From Vulcanimicrobiota bacterium (GTDB lineage: Bacteria > Vulcanimicrobiota > Vulcanimicrobiia > Vulcanimicrobiales > Vulcanimicrobiaceae): DNA of 64,000 nucleotides. Below the pieces are notes generated by a model. The model made no database searches. It was not told where the DNA came from and was given only the letters and a program-made list of their open reading frames with translations. Position 1 is the stretch's first letter; each line of letters opens with the position of its first letter. Shown one piece after another: positions 25,501 through 34,358 of the stretch. The translations under genes were made by a program, and so were the position numbers. The stretch is taken from the NCBI GenBank assembly GCA_003151115.1, contig PLWS01000002.1:496001-560000 (forward strand), read 5' to 3'.

Positions 25501-28349
25501 GCGACTTATCGCGAGCGGTACAAGTCGAAGCGCGCGGCGAGGTCGCCGAACTGACGCGCAACGTCAACGAAATGATTCAGAACCTGCGCGACACGACGCG
25601 CAAGAACACCGATCAGGACTGGCTCAAGACCAACGTCGCGCGATTCACCGCCATGCTGCAAGGCCAGCGCGATACCAAGACCGTCAGCCGGATGATCATT
25701 TCGGAGATCGCTCCGCTGGTCAGCGCCTACTCGGGCGCGTTCTACGTGACCGAGCCGATCGGCGACGAACAAGTGCTGCGCCTGATGGCGAGCTACGCCA
25801 TCAGTAAGAAGAAAGCTGCGCAGCGGACGATCCGCGAAGGCGAGGGGCTCGTCGGGCAGTGCCTGGTCGAACGCCAGCGCATCTTGTTAACCGAAGTGCC
25901 GCCGGACTACATGGCGATCGGTTCGGGCTTGGGTGAAACCAAGCCGCTCTCGCTGATCGTACTGCCGGTGCTGTTCGAAGGCGAGGTCAAAGCCGTCATC
26001 GAGCTGGCTTCGACCGAGCGGTTTAACGAGACGCAGCTGCAGTTCTTCGATCAATTGACCGAGTCGGTCGGCGTCATCCTGAACACGATCGGCGCGACGA
26101 TGCGCACCGAAGAACTGCTCAAGCAGTCGCAAGCGCTGACCAACGAGCTGCAGAGCCAGCAGATGGAGCTGCAGCAGACCAACGACGAATTGGAAGAGCG
26201 TTCGCGTCTCTTGCAAGAGCGGAACGAAGAAATCGAACGGCGTACGCGCGAAATCGACGAAGCGCGCCAAGAGCTCGAAAAGAAAGCCGAGCAGCTCGCG
26301 CTTACGTCCAAGTACAAGTCGCAGTTCCTAGCAAATATGTCCCACGAGCTGCGCACGCCGCTCAACTCGCTGCTGATTCTCTCCAAGCAGTTGGCGGACA
26401 ACCCCGACGGCAACATGACCAACAAGCAGATCGAGTTCGCGCAGACGATTCGGGCTGCGGGTACCGACCTGCTGACGCTCATCAACGACATCCTCGATCT
26501 GTCGAAAATCGAATCGGGCACCACGTCGATCGATCTGCAAGAGATTCCGTTCCAAACGATCGAGGACGACATCGCCCGCACGTTCAGTCAGGTTGCGGCC
26601 GACAAGGCGCTGAATTTCACGATCAAGCGCCACGAAGACGTCTCCGAGAACCTGGTTACCGACGCAACGCGGCTGCAGCAGATCCTCAAGAACCTGCTTT
26701 CCAACGCGTTCAAGTTCACCACCGAAGGCGGCGTAACGCTGGAAATTTCGCTGCTCAAGGAACACCGCCTCAGCTCGATCAAGGGGCCGGCGGTCGCGTT
26801 CGCGGTAACGGACACCGGCATCGGCATTCCGCCCGACAAGTTCAATGTGATCTTCGAAGCGTTCCAGCAAGCCGATATGGGAACGTCGCGCAAGTTCGGC
26901 GGTACCGGTCTGGGACTGGCGATCAGCCGCGAAATTGCGGGATTGCTCGGCGGCGAGATCGGCGTGGAAAGCACGATTGGCGAAGGCAGCACGTTCACGT
27001 TCTATCATCCGGCGGAACGCATTGCCGGCCCGTCGATCGCGCGGCCGTTCGGCATGATCGGGGAGGCGCATCCCGCGCGCCAGGGGCCGCAGCCGCGCGA
27101 TGCGACGCCGGCGCGCACACTCGAAATGTCGCCGTCGCTCGAAGCGATCGCCGACGATCGCGGCAAGATCGAGAGCACCGACAGGGTGCTGCTGATCATC
27201 GAAGACGACGCCATTTTCGCGCGTATTCTGCTCGGGCTGGCGCGCGACCGCGGGTTCAAAGCCGTCGTCGCGCTGAGCGGTGAAGAGGGCGTTGCGTTCG
27301 CAAGAAAATACCTGCCCGACGCGATCACGCTCGACATCGGATTGCCCGACGTCGACGGCTGGAAGCTGCTGGCGGATCTCAAGCACGATTCGTCAACTGC
27401 GAACATTCCGGTGCACGTCATCTCCGGCGAAGAGCAATGGCAGCGCGCGCTAGACGCGGGCGCCATCGCGCACCTGCGCAAGCCGGTGACCGAAGAGGCG
27501 TTGACCGAAACGTTCGATAACCTGCTCGGCTTCGCGGACCGGCGCACCAAAAATCTGCTGGTGATCGAAGACGACATCACGCAGCTGAACGCCATGGTGA
27601 ATCTCATCGGAAGCGGCGAGGTCGCCGTGACGGCCGTGCGTTCGGGCGACGAAGCGATCGAAGCCCTCAACACGGGCAAGTTCGACTGCATCGTTGTCGA
27701 TCTGGGTCTGCCCGACATTCCGGGAGATCAGTTGATCGAACGCATCCGCATGCAAGCCGAACACGCTCGCACGCCGATCGTCGTTTACACCGGCCGCGAT
27801 CTCTCGCGGCAAGAGGAAGCCAAGCTCAGCAAGCTCAGCGAGGCCGTCATCGTTAAAGACGCGATGTCACCCGAACGCCTGCTCGACGAAACGCGGTTCT
27901 TCTTGCATCAAGTCGAGTCGCGTCTGCCGGCTGCAAAACGGACCAGCGACATACCCCCGCTCGGCACGGCGACGCTCGAGAACAAGAAGGTGCTGATCGT
28001 CGACGACGACGCGCGCAACATCTACGCGCTGAGCACCGCCCTCGAAGCGCATCACCTGATGCCCGTGAGCGCGGAGAGCGGTCAGGAAGGCATCGACAAA
28101 CTGATGCAAGACCCGTCGATCGACATCGTGCTGATGGACATCATGATGCCGGAAATGGACGGCTACGAAACGATCCGCCGCATCCGTTCAAATCCGCGTT
28201 TCGAAAACATGCCGATCATCGCGCTCACCGCAAAAGCGATGAAAGGCGACCGCGAGAGTTCGATCGCCGCCGGCGCTTCGGAATACATCAGCAAGCCCGT
28301 CGACATGGATCAGCTCATCTCGCTGCTGAGGGTATGGCTCAACCGGTGA
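22593..28349 (+). CDS. Poly-HAMP hybrid histidine kinase with GAF and three receiver domains
   Basis: A protein of about 1918 residues with no transmembrane helix, so probably cytosolic. Order: one divergent and nine near-identical 92-residue HAMP units (22810-25562), a GAF domain (about 25640-26085), a coiled coil (about 26090-26310), HisKA with the phospho-accepting histidine in [14 protein letters not shown] (His codon 26343-26345), HATPase with GTGLGLAIS (to about 27020), then three receivers near 27180-27520, 27550-27890 and 27980-28340, each with a phosphorylatable aspartate ([30 protein letters not shown]). The architecture matches the group III (Nik1/Os-1) osmosensor kinases. ATG 22593 and ATG 22551 are both possible starts. 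It overlaps the CheR-like gene. Confidence 0.9.
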   Translation: MATTTRTKSARNGKTLSNGAPSQHSANGSSYNRKLLNALRSFRDGNFAVRLPVRGVGLEAELAEAFNSCVQIKQHMLREIMRVSRVVGREGRVNERALLPEATGGWKEQVEAYNHLIDDLTAPMAETNRVLGSVAQGDLGQRIPVDIDGRPLRGEFLRSAKLINAMVDQLNAFASEVTRVAREVGSEGKLGGQASVKGVAGTWKDLTDSVNTMAGNLTSQVRNIADVTTAVARGDLSRKIAVEAAGEILELKNTINTMVDQLNAFASEVTRVAREVGSEGKLGGQAEVQGVSGTWKDLTESVNFMASNLTSQVRNIAEVTTAVAKGDLSKKITVDVRGEILELKNTINTMVDQLNAFASEVTRVAREVGSEGILGGQAQVAGVSGTWKDLTESVNFMAANLTSQVRNIADVTTAVAKGDLSRKITVSVRGEILELKNTINTMVDQLNAFAGEVTRVAREVGSEGKLGGQADVKGVSGTWKDLTDSVNRMASNLTSQVRNIADVTTAVAKGDLSRKITVDVRGEILELKNTINTMVDQLNAFASEVTRVAREVGSEGKLGGQAQVAGVSGTWRDLTESVNFMASNLTNQVRNIAEVTTAVAKGDLSKKITVDVRGEILELKNTINTMVDQLNAFASEVTRVAREVGSEGKLGGQAEVAGVSGTWRDLTLSVNSMASNLTNQVRNIAEVTTAVANGDLSKKITVDVRGEILELKNTINTMVDQLNAFASEVTRVAREVGSEGRLGGQAFVRGVAGTWKDLTDSVNTMASNLTSQVRNIAKVTTAVALGDLSKKITVDVRGEILELKDTINTMVDQLNAFASEVTRVAREVGSEGKLGGQAQVPGVSGTWKDLTDNVNFMAANLTNQVRGIAQVVTSVANGDLKRKLTLEAKGEIARLADTINFMIDTLATFADQVTTVAREVGFEGKLGGQAQVPGAAGLWRDLTDSVNQLAAQLTSQIRAIGEVATAVTKGDLSRAVQVEARGEVAELTRNVNEMIQNLRDTTRKNTDQDWLKTNVARFTAMLQGQRDTKTVSRMIISEIAPLVSAYSGAFYVTEPIGDEQVLRLMASYAISKKKAAQRTIREGEGLVGQCLVERQRILLTEVPPDYMAIGSGLGETKPLSLIVLPVLFEGEVKAVIELASTERFNETQLQFFDQLTESVGVILNTIGATMRTEELLKQSQALTNELQSQQMELQQTNDELEERSRLLQERNEEIERRTREIDEARQELEKKAEQLALTSKYKSQFLANMSHELRTPLNSLLILSKQLADNPDGNMTNKQIEFAQTIRAAGTDLLTLINDILDLSKIESGTTSIDLQEIPFQTIEDDIARTFSQVAADKALNFTIKRHEDVSENLVTDATRLQQILKNLLSNAFKFTTEGGVTLEISLLKEHRLSSIKGPAVAFAVTDTGIGIPPDKFNVIFEAFQQADMGTSRKFGGTGLGLAISREIAGLLGGEIGVESTIGEGSTFTFYHPAERIAGPSIARPFGMIGEAHPARQGPQPRDATPARTLEMSPSLEAIADDRGKIESTDRVLLIIEDDAIFARILLGLARDRGFKAVVALSGEEGVAFARKYLPDAITLDIGLPDVDGWKLLADLKHDSSTANIPVHVISGEEQWQRALDAGAIAHLRKPVTEEALTETFDNLLGFADRRTKNLLVIEDDITQLNAMVNLIGSGEVAVTAVRSGDEAIEALNTGKFDCIVVDLGLPDIPGDQLIERIRMQAEHARTPIVVYTGRDLSRQEEAKLSKLSEAVIVKDAMSPERLLDETRFFLHQVESRLPAAKRTSDIPPLGTATLENKKVLIVDDDARNIYALSTALEAHHLMPVSAESGQEGIDKLMQDPSIDIVLMDIMMPEMDGYETIRRIRSNPRFENMPIIALTAKAMKGDRESSIAAGASEYISKPVDMDQLISLLRVWLNR
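23079..25562 (+). repeat. Nine tandem 276-base repeats encoding HAMP units
   Basis: Units start at 23079, 23355, 23631, 23907, 24183, 24459, 24735, 25011 and 25287, exactly 276 bases apart. Each encodes the pattern [20 protein letters not shown], then [21 protein letters not shown] and GDLS. Units 1-7 are nearly identical; 8 and 9 diverge. The same invariant words recur at DNA level, so the block is prone to recombination and copy-number change, and to collapse in assembly. Confidence 0.93.
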
Positions 28350-29218
28350 TCATCGAGGAGCGGCCGGCGGCAACGCCTCCGGCCGCCGATCGCAACCACA
28401 CCGACGAACTCGCTAGCATCGAGCTTTCGCTCTTGCTCGATGCGGTGCTGCGCTGGCGCGGCTATGATTTTCGTGACTACAGCGCCGCGATGCTCAAGCG
28501 CCGCGTCGCCGAGCGTATGCGCGCCGAAAACGCGGAGACGATCTCCGGCCTGCAGGAACGCTTTCTGCACGACGAGGATGCGCTGCGGCGCTTCGTCTTT
28601 GCGATGTCGGCCAATACCAACAGGCTCTTCCGCGCGCCGGAATACTTCCGCGCGATCCGGCAGCGCGTCATCACGTTCTTACGCACCTACTCGTTTGCGC
28701 GCATCTGGTTCCCCGCATGCTCGACGGGCGAAGACGTCTACACCGTGCTGGCGATTCTCTTCGAAGAAGACCTCCTCGACCGGTGCATGCTGTACGCCAC
28801 CGATCTCAGCGATCTCGCGCTCGCGCAAGCGCGCGAAGGCGTCTTCGAAATCAACTCGTACGAGGAGTTCTCCAACGATTATCTCTTGAGTGGCGGGCGC
28901 AAGTCCGTGTCAGACTTCTCCGAATACGCCGACGGCAAGGTGAAGTTCAACGAGTCGCTGACGCACAATCTCATCTTCGCGACGCACGGCCTCGCTACCG
29001 ATGCATCGCTGAACGAATTTCATGCGATCGTGGCTCGCGGCGTCTTACCGCAGTTCAACAAGACGCTGCAGTATCGCGTCCACAACCTGTTCTTGCAAAG
29101 CCTCTCGCGTTTCGGCTTCATCTGCTTGAGCTCGGCCGAGTCACTGCACTCGACTCCGCACGAGGGCGCCTTCAAAAAAGTCGACGACGTTTTCCCAATC
29201 TACCGCCGCATGCGCTAA
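28334..29218 (+). CDS. CheR-like SAM-dependent methyltransferase
   Basis: A 294-residue protein with the CheR layout: an N-terminal helical domain with [17 protein letters not shown], then the Rossmann domain with [17 protein letters not shown] (family CSTGEEPYS), [18 protein letters not shown], and a C-terminal LSSAESL. The usual NPTxFFRD and CRNVLIYF motifs are altered to [12 protein letters not shown] and VARGVLPQF. CheR methylates glutamates on chemoreceptors, and here the target may be the poly-HAMP kinase, whose gene it overlaps by 16 bases. No cheB is present. Confidence 0.8.
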   Translation: MAQPVIIEERPAATPPAADRNHTDELASIELSLLLDAVLRWRGYDFRDYSAAMLKRRVAERMRAENAETISGLQERFLHDEDALRRFVFAMSANTNRLFRAPEYFRAIRQRVITFLRTYSFARIWFPACSTGEDVYTVLAILFEEDLLDRCMLYATDLSDLALAQAREGVFEINSYEEFSNDYLLSGGRKSVSDFSEYADGKVKFNESLTHNLIFATHGLATDASLNEFHAIVARGVLPQFNKTLQYRVHNLFLQSLSRFGFICLSSAESLHSTPHEGAFKKVDDVFPIYRRMR

Positions 29219-29223
29219 GAGTC

Positions 29224-29383
29224 AGAGTGGGCCACCCCAAGGCCCCGTGAAACCCCTGGCAAAAAAACGTCCATGTTTTTTTGCCGTTTGAGCACTTTTT
29301 CGAGAGAACAAAGTTTTGAAGTCGACATCCTGTCGAGCTCGAAAAAGTTGCACATTTCCCGGAGCCTCGGGGCGGCCCACTCT
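29224..29383. ncRNA. 160-base multi-branched palindromic element, candidate structured RNA
   Basis: The gap after the CheR-like gene folds almost completely. The outer stem pairs 29224-29252 with 29355-29383, beginning with ten perfect pairs AGAGTGGGCC/GGCCCACTCT and continuing with few mismatches. Inside are two arms: GGCAAAAAAAC/GTTTTTTTGCC (29258-29285, loop GTCCAT) and ACTTTTTCGAG/CTCGAAAAAGT (29294-29348). The second arm contains TCGACA/TGTCGA (29322-29336). It is either a structured RNA, a mobile palindromic element or a complex bidirectional terminator. Confidence 0.55.
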
Positions 29384-29449
29384 CCCTCTGGGCTTGCTTG
29401 GGCGCTTTCAAGGAAAAGCGAAGACGGGTGAGCGAAACCCTCGATTCGC

Positions 29450-29686
29450 ATGGTTTCGTCCCAGGTAATCAACGAGTTTTTCGCATGGGCTCCGTTCGTG
29501 GTGCTCGCCGTGATTCTCGTGGTCGCTTACGTGTTGACCCGCGGCGAGAAGCAATTGGCTGCGCCTATAGGCAAGACGTATTCTTGCGCTAGGTGCGGGC
29601 GCCGCGGCGTGCGCGAGCACATGGTTCCGGTGACGGTAGAAGGCGCGGTCGTCTGGTATTGCGGACGCTGCGTGCACGCGCACTAA
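29450..29686 (+). CDS. Small membrane protein with zinc-ribbon
   Basis: A 78-residue protein with one transmembrane helix (FVVLAVILVVAYVLT, about 15-30) followed by a cytoplasmic zinc-ribbon: CARCGRRG and, 20 residues later, CGRC. The four cysteines in two CxxC pairs probably hold one zinc. I do not recognise a named family. It lies 22 bases before glutamate dehydrogenase; no clear ribosome site is visible before its ATG. Confidence 0.65.
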   Translation: MVSSQVINEFFAWAPFVVLAVILVVAYVLTRGEKQLAAPIGKTYSCARCGRRGVREHMVPVTVEGAVVWYCGRCVHAH

Positions 29687-29708
29687 ATTTGGAGGACTCT
29701 AAAAAAGT

Positions 29709-30980
29709 ATGACCTTGGATCTCTCCGCCGTTTCGTCATCCGAAAATGTGTGGCAGATGGCTCAGCATCAGCTCGACGACGTCGCGCGTCTGATCGGGCT
29801 GAACGAATCGATGCACGGGTTTTTGCGCGAGCCCAAGCGCATTCTCGAAGTCTCCGTGCCCGTACGCATGGATACCGGCCCGACGAAGATTTTCAAAGGT
29901 TTCCGCGTGCAGCACAACATGTCGCGCGGGCCGACCAAGGGCGGCATTCGCTTTCACCCGGATGTGACGCTGGATGAAGTCAAAGCGCTGGCGATGTGGA
30001 TGACCTGGAAATGCGCGCTCGTGAATATTCCGTTCGGCGGCGCCAAGGGCGGCGTCATCTGCGATCCGCGGACGATGTCGATGCAAGAACTCGAGAACTT
30101 GACGCGGCGCTTTACGAGCGAGATCTCGATCATCATCGGTCCAGAAAAAGATATTCCAGCGCCCGACGTGTACACGACGCCGCAGATTATGGCGTGGATC
30201 ATGGATACGTTTTCGATGCAGAAGGGTTATTCGGTGCCCGGCGTGGTGACGGGCAAGCCGATCGCGATCGGCGGATCGCTCGGGCGCGACAAAGCGACCG
30301 CGCGCGGCTGTCTTTTCGTGGTGGACGAAGCGATGCAGACGCTGGGCTTGACCATTGAAGGCGCTCGCGTCGCCGTGCAAGGGTTTGGCAATGCCGGCAT
30401 GTACGCCGCGGAGCTCATGTCGCAGCGCGGCTATACGATCGTCGCCGTTACGGATTCAAAAGGCGGCGTCGCCAATCCCAAAGGTCTCGACGTAGCCGGC
30501 ATCATGGCCCACAAGGCCGAAACGGGATCCGTGGTCGGGTTCACCGGCGGCGACCGCATCAACAACAAAGAAGTTCTGGAGTACGACTGCGATGTGCTCG
30601 TTCCGGCCGCACTCGAAAAAGTCATCACCAAAGACAATGCGCCGCGCATTCGTGCGAAGATCGTGGCGGAAGCGGCAAACGGGCCAACCATGCCCGATGC
30701 GGACGCCATTCTTTTCGAGCGCGGCGTCATGGTGCTTCCCGATATTCTCGCCAATGCGGGCGGCGTGAGCGTTTCGTACTTTGAATGGGTTCAGGACTTG
30801 CAAGAAAACTTCTGGGAAGAAGACGAGATCAACGATCGCCTCAAACGCAAGATGACGCGCGCGTTCCGCGAGACGCACGAACAGGCCCAGCGCCATTCGA
30901 TCGACATGCGCCGCGGTGCGTATTCGGTTGCCGTCGGCCGAGTCGCCGAAGCGACGAAGCTGCGCGGACTCTACCCGTAA
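29709..30980 (+). CDS. gdhA: Glu/Leu/Phe/Val dehydrogenase, glutamate dehydrogenase
   Basis: A 423-residue enzyme interconverting glutamate and 2-oxoglutarate plus ammonia. FRVQHNMSRGPTKGGIRFHP begins the substrate region, the catalytic lysine lies in NIPFGGAKGGV, and the nucleotide-binding motif is VAVQGFGNAGMYAAELM. Length and the ending YEWVQ-like YFEWVQDLQENFW match hexameric bacterial/archaeal-type GDH. A clear GGAGGA site sits at 29692-29697. It is followed two bases later by the beta-propeller gene. Confidence 0.94.
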   Translation: MTLDLSAVSSSENVWQMAQHQLDDVARLIGLNESMHGFLREPKRILEVSVPVRMDTGPTKIFKGFRVQHNMSRGPTKGGIRFHPDVTLDEVKALAMWMTWKCALVNIPFGGAKGGVICDPRTMSMQELENLTRRFTSEISIIIGPEKDIPAPDVYTTPQIMAWIMDTFSMQKGYSVPGVVTGKPIAIGGSLGRDKATARGCLFVVDEAMQTLGLTIEGARVAVQGFGNAGMYAAELMSQRGYTIVAVTDSKGGVANPKGLDVAGIMAHKAETGSVVGFTGGDRINNKEVLEYDCDVLVPAALEKVITKDNAPRIRAKIVAEAANGPTMPDADAILFERGVMVLPDILANAGGVSVSYFEWVQDLQENFWEEDEINDRLKRKMTRAFRETHEQAQRHSIDMRRGAYSVAVGRVAEATKLRGLYP

Positions 30981-30981
30981 C

Positions 30982-31641
30982 GTGGAGGCGATCGAAGAAA
31001 TCGCGCGGCGGCCCTCACCGGCTCCGCGGCCGCAATCGCTGGCCTTCGACGGCGAGCTGCTGTGGATGGGTTCGCTTGAAACGCAGCGGCTCTACGCGAT
31101 CGACCCGAACACGTGGGGCGTGCGTGAGGAAGCGCAAGCGCCGGGCCGGCCGATCGGCATGGTGGCGGTCGGCGACGAGCTTCGCGTGGTCTCGAGCGAA
31201 ACCGAAGAAGACCACCGCATCATCAAGAAATTCATCCCCGGTCACGGCTTCAAGAAAGAAGGCGCCATTGAGTGCCCGGACGACACCGGTTCGTTCTTGG
31301 GGTACGACGGCGATCTGCTCTACGTGAGCCAATTTTACAACCGGAAGATCATCTCGGTCGATGACGACGGCCATTTTGGGACGCCCATCCCGGCGCCGCA
31401 CGACATTTGCGGGCAAGTGATCGTCGACGGCTGCTTTTATCTCATAACGACCGATGACGAAGAGACCGACGACTACTTTCTGACGCGTGTGGACGCGCGC
31501 AACGGCAAGGTCGTTGCGGAAGACATCGCGCGCGTCCCCTTCAAGGCTCGCGCGTTAGCGTACGACGGCAAGCGTTTTTGGACTAATCATCGCGAACAGC
31601 ACGAGATCGTAGCATTCACGGCATCTATTCCGCGACACTAA
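30982..31641 (+). CDS. Beta-propeller-like cytosolic protein
   Basis: A 219-residue protein without signal peptide, starting at GTG two bases after gdhA. It has repeating strand patterns such as LAFDGELLWMGSLETQRLYAIDP, FLGYDGDLLYVSQFYNRKIISVD and LAYDGKRFWTNHREQHEIVAF, the spacing of six-bladed NHL or glutamine-cyclotransferase-type propellers, though only about four blades fit. Function unknown. Its 3' end overlaps the probable start of the DapA-family gene. Confidence 0.7.
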   Translation: MEAIEEIARRPSPAPRPQSLAFDGELLWMGSLETQRLYAIDPNTWGVREEAQAPGRPIGMVAVGDELRVVSSETEEDHRIIKKFIPGHGFKKEGAIECPDDTGSFLGYDGDLLYVSQFYNRKIISVDDDGHFGTPIPAPHDICGQVIVDGCFYLITTDDEETDDYFLTRVDARNGKVVAEDIARVPFKARALAYDGKRFWTNHREQHEIVAFTASIPRH

Positions 31642-32417
31642 CCCCCTTCGACCGCGATCACAAGCCGGATCCATCGCTCGCAGTTCCTTATTATCGTTCC
31701 CTGATCGATCGCGGATGCGACGGCCTCAATATTTTGGGCACGACCGGCGAAGCGATGTCGGTGGCAGTCAAGGACCGCTTGCGCTTCATGGAAAGCATTG
31801 CCGCAAGTTTACCGGCGCCCACGCTCATGGTCGGAACGGGAGCGACGGCATTTCACGACTCCCTCGAACTCACGAAAGCCGCGTTTGCAAACGGCTTCGG
31901 AGCGGCGTTGGTCCTACCGCCGTTCTACTATCGCGAAATCACTGACGACGGCATCATGCATTTCTTCGGCGATCTGATAGAACGGGCCCAGCCGCCGCCG
32001 CGCGGCCTCTTTCTCTATAATTTTCCGCGCATGAGCGGCATCACGTTTCACGCCAGGCTGGTCGATCGGCTCCTAAAAGAATTTCCCGGCGTTATTGGGG
32101 GCATGAAAGACAGCTCGAACGACCTCGCATTGGAGCTCGAGCTTCACGCCGTCTATCCGGAGTTTGCGATCCTTCCGGGTTCTGAAGAGCTGCTGCCCGA
32201 GGTCTTGGGCGAGGGGCTCGCAGGCTGCATTTCCGGCACCGTTTGCTTGTGGCCGGAATTGGCTGCGCAAGCCTTGCGCGAACGCGACATGGCGAAAGCG
32301 CTGCAAGTCCGCGATTTGCGTATGGCGCTGCCCAAGCCGCTGATTCCGGCCGTTCGCGCGCGCGTGGCCGCGGAACAGAAAAACGAAGCTTGGCTTCGTT
32401 CGATTCCTCCGCTTTAG
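31614..32417 (+). CDS. DapA-family (dihydrodipicolinate synthase-like) aldolase
   Basis: About 267 residues, a TIM-barrel class I aldolase. GIYSATLTPFDRDHKPD is the family N-terminus. NILGTTGEAM supplies the GTTGE pyruvate-binding loop, LYNFPRMSG the tyrosine, and GGMKDSSND the Schiff-base lysine. No ATG, GTG or TTG precedes the conserved N-terminus in frame, since a stop lies at 31584. An ATT at 31614 is the best start, overlapping the previous gene by 28 bases. The first canonical codon is TTG 31734, which would delete the first strand. Substrate is uncertain: DapA, or a KDG/sialate-lyase-type aldolase. Confidence 0.82.
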   Translation: MHGIYSATLTPFDRDHKPDPSLAVPYYRSLIDRGCDGLNILGTTGEAMSVAVKDRLRFMESIAASLPAPTLMVGTGATAFHDSLELTKAAFANGFGAALVLPPFYYREITDDGIMHFFGDLIERAQPPPRGLFLYNFPRMSGITFHARLVDRLLKEFPGVIGGMKDSSNDLALELELHAVYPEFAILPGSEELLPEVLGEGLAGCISGTVCLWPELAAQALRERDMAKALQVRDLRMALPKPLIPAVRARVAAEQKNEAWLRSIPPL

Positions 32418-32423
32418 CGCAAC

Positions 32424-32657
32424 TCAGACCTGGACGACTTCCTTAATTTCCGGAACGTCAGCGCAGACAACTTGCTCGATCGCGCCTTTTAAAGTCATGT
32501 TGGATGCGGGGCATCCGCCGCAAGCGCCGAGCATCTGCACGAATGCAGTTTCGTTTTCGATTTTGATGAGCCAGACTTCGCCGCCGTCCATTTGTATGCC
32601 GGGGCGGACTTTGTCGAGCGCGGCGTTGACGCGCTCCTCGAGGTTGTTACTGGCCAT
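32424..32657 (-). CDS. nfu: Nfu-type iron-sulfur scaffold protein
   Basis: A 77-residue protein consisting only of the NifU C-terminal domain. The pattern ERVNAALDKVRPGIQMDGGEV and the cluster-binding LGACGGCPASNMTLKGAIE are diagnostic; the CGGC pair bridges a 4Fe-4S cluster between two subunits. It delivers clusters to target proteins. It is downstream of, and overlaps by 11 bases, the class I aldolase gene on the same strand. Confidence 0.92.
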   Translation of the reverse strand: MASNNLEERVNAALDKVRPGIQMDGGEVWLIKIENETAFVQMLGACGGCPASNMTLKGAIEQVVCADVPEIKEVVQV

Positions 32658-33555
32658 AACCTTTCATCAATTCGTGCATTTTACCGGCGACCAAGAGTGC
32701 GTCGTCCCAGTCGCGCTGCCACATGTTGCGCCCGAAGATCAGACCGACGCAGCCCGCTTCCATGGCGATCTGCGCTTTGTGAAGCGTGTCCTCGTCGCCC
32801 ATTTTGCTTCCGCCTGAAACCAATACCAGCGAGCGGCCGGCCGACTTCACGACTTTGCGCAGTCCATCAAGCTCCGACAGCTCGAGCGTGTCGTAAGGTT
32901 TCGGCATGGCCTTTGCGGTGGCGGCGTCCCACTTCGGAACGTTGAGTTTGATGACGTCGGCCCCCATTTCGCACGCGACGCGCGCGGCGTAGTCGATCGC
33001 GTACAGGGAATCGATCCCGCCCTTGGCTTTGACCGCCGAGCCGCGCGGGTACGCCCAGATGACCAGCGGCATGCCGTAACGCTCGCAGTCGCGGCGCACT
33101 TCGCCGCATTGCGCGATGTCTACGTCCTGCGCGGGACTTCCGACATAGAGCGTGTAGCCGACCGCATCTGCGCCCAGGCGGACCGCGTCTTCGACCGACG
33201 CCGTCATCGAACTGAACGCTTCATCGTCGGGCGGAAGGTTGGTCTTGCCGTTGATCTTGAGGATCAGCGGCACCTTGCCCGCGTACGGTTTGTGGTACTT
33301 TTCGGCCAGCCCGACGTGCAGCGCCATGCCAGAAAAGTTGCCCTCGACGGCCAGGCGGTAGATCCAATCCGTGTCGATGGATTCCGGGTTGCTGAAAAAA
33401 TCGATCGGACCGTGTTCGAGCCCCTGATCGATCGGCAAGAGCATCAAAGTACCGTTGGCCGGCCCATGCTCGTACATGAAACGGTGCAGCCGCACGCGCT
33501 TTCCCGTCGAGAGATTCAGTTCGTCAAATGTCGGTCTGCGGACCGGTGCCAGCAT
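32647..33555 (-). CDS. fbaB: Class I fructose-bisphosphate aldolase (DhnA/FbaB type)
   Basis: A 302-residue TIM-barrel aldolase. TLMLLPIDQGLEHGPIDFF is the DhnA-type signature, with GYTLYVGS, PLVIWAYPRGSAV and DVIKLNVPKW later; the lysine in KLNVPKW is the expected Schiff-base residue, and GLIFGRNMWQR binds phosphate. It cleaves fructose 1,6-bisphosphate in glycolysis and gluconeogenesis. The ATG at 33555 has a strong GGGGAGG site just upstream and was chosen over a longer frame to 33735 that overlaps phoB. Confidence 0.9.
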   Translation of the reverse strand: MLAPVRRPTFDELNLSTGKRVRLHRFMYEHGPANGTLMLLPIDQGLEHGPIDFFSNPESIDTDWIYRLAVEGNFSGMALHVGLAEKYHKPYAGKVPLILKINGKTNLPPDDEAFSSMTASVEDAVRLGADAVGYTLYVGSPAQDVDIAQCGEVRRDCERYGMPLVIWAYPRGSAVKAKGGIDSLYAIDYAARVACEMGADVIKLNVPKWDAATAKAMPKPYDTLELSELDGLRKVVKSAGRSLVLVSGGSKMGDEDTLHKAQIAMEAGCVGLIFGRNMWQRDWDDALLVAGKMHELMKGYGQ

Positions 33556-33622
33556 GCTCGCCTCCCCTTCGCCTATAAAGGAAGATTGGATTGAGGGCCG
33601 CCAAATCATCCCGGGGACTAGG

Positions 33623-34357
33623 ATGAGCACCACTCTGCCGACCAAACGGGGAAGCTTCAACAAGCATCCCGACTTCAACAAGAAGATTCTCATCGTTGAC
33701 GATGAGGCTGCAATATTGCAGACGCTGCGGTACAACTTGGAGCGCAGCGGCTACGAAGTCGTGACGGCCAGCGACGGCCGAACTGCGATTGCGATGGCAC
33801 AAAACGAGGAACCCGATCTCATCGTCCTCGACATCATGCTGCCGGTGCTCGACGGCATGGAAGCGTGCAAGGAAATCCGCAAGACCAGTTCGGTTCCGAT
33901 CATCATGCTGACCGCCAAAGATCAGGAAATCGACAAGGTGCTTGCACTGGAGTTGGGAGCCGACGATTACGTCACCAAGCCTTTCGCGCTGCACGAATTT
34001 CTCGCGCGCGTCAAAGCGCGGCTGCGGCGCCCGACGCCCGCGAAACCGGATCGCGACCAGGCGATCGTGCTGGGCGGCATCGTTTTGGATCCGTCTCGCC
34101 AGCACGTGACCGTGCGCGGCAAAGAGGTCGCGCTCGCGCCCAAAGAGTTCGCGCTGCTGCGCGTACTGATGGAAAATCATGGCCGCGTCGTCACGCGTCA
34201 GACCCTGCTCGACAAGGTATGGGGTTACGATTTCGAAGGCGAGCAGCAAACCGTCAGCGTGCACGTTCGCTGGCTGCGCGAAAAGATTGAAGAAGACGCG
34301 CGCAGTCCGCGCCACATCGTAACCGTGCGCAGCCGCGGCTACATCTTCAAGGAATAA
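33623..34357 (+). CDS. phoB: PhoB-like response regulator
   Basis: A 244-residue OmpR-family regulator. The receiver covers about 20-135: ILIVDDEAAIL, phosphorylated aspartate in LIVLDIMLPVLDG, ITLTAKD-like IIMLTAKDQ, and VTKPFALHE. The winged-helix DNA-binding domain covers about 150-243, with LAPKEFALLRVLMENHGRVVTR and VSVHVRWLREKIEED. It heads the phosphate cluster, and PHO-box-like repeats downstream are its likely targets. The ATG at 33623 was chosen because the longer frame overlaps the divergent aldolase. Confidence 0.9.
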   Translation: MSTTLPTKRGSFNKHPDFNKKILIVDDEAAILQTLRYNLERSGYEVVTASDGRTAIAMAQNEEPDLIVLDIMLPVLDGMEACKEIRKTSSVPIIMLTAKDQEIDKVLALELGADDYVTKPFALHEFLARVKARLRRPTPAKPDRDQAIVLGGIVLDPSRQHVTVRGKEVALAPKEFALLRVLMENHGRVVTRQTLLDKVWGYDFEGEQQTVSVHVRWLREKIEEDARSPRHIVTVRSRGYIFKE

Positions 34358-34358
34358 G

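Noticed and set aside
23079-25562. CRISPR array
   Set aside because: The repeat is coding, 276 bases long, with no short repeats and unique spacers; no cas genes.
22934-25567. Long minus-strand open frames opposite the HAMP repeats
   Set aside because: They repeat with the same 276-base period and arise from the codon bias of the real gene.
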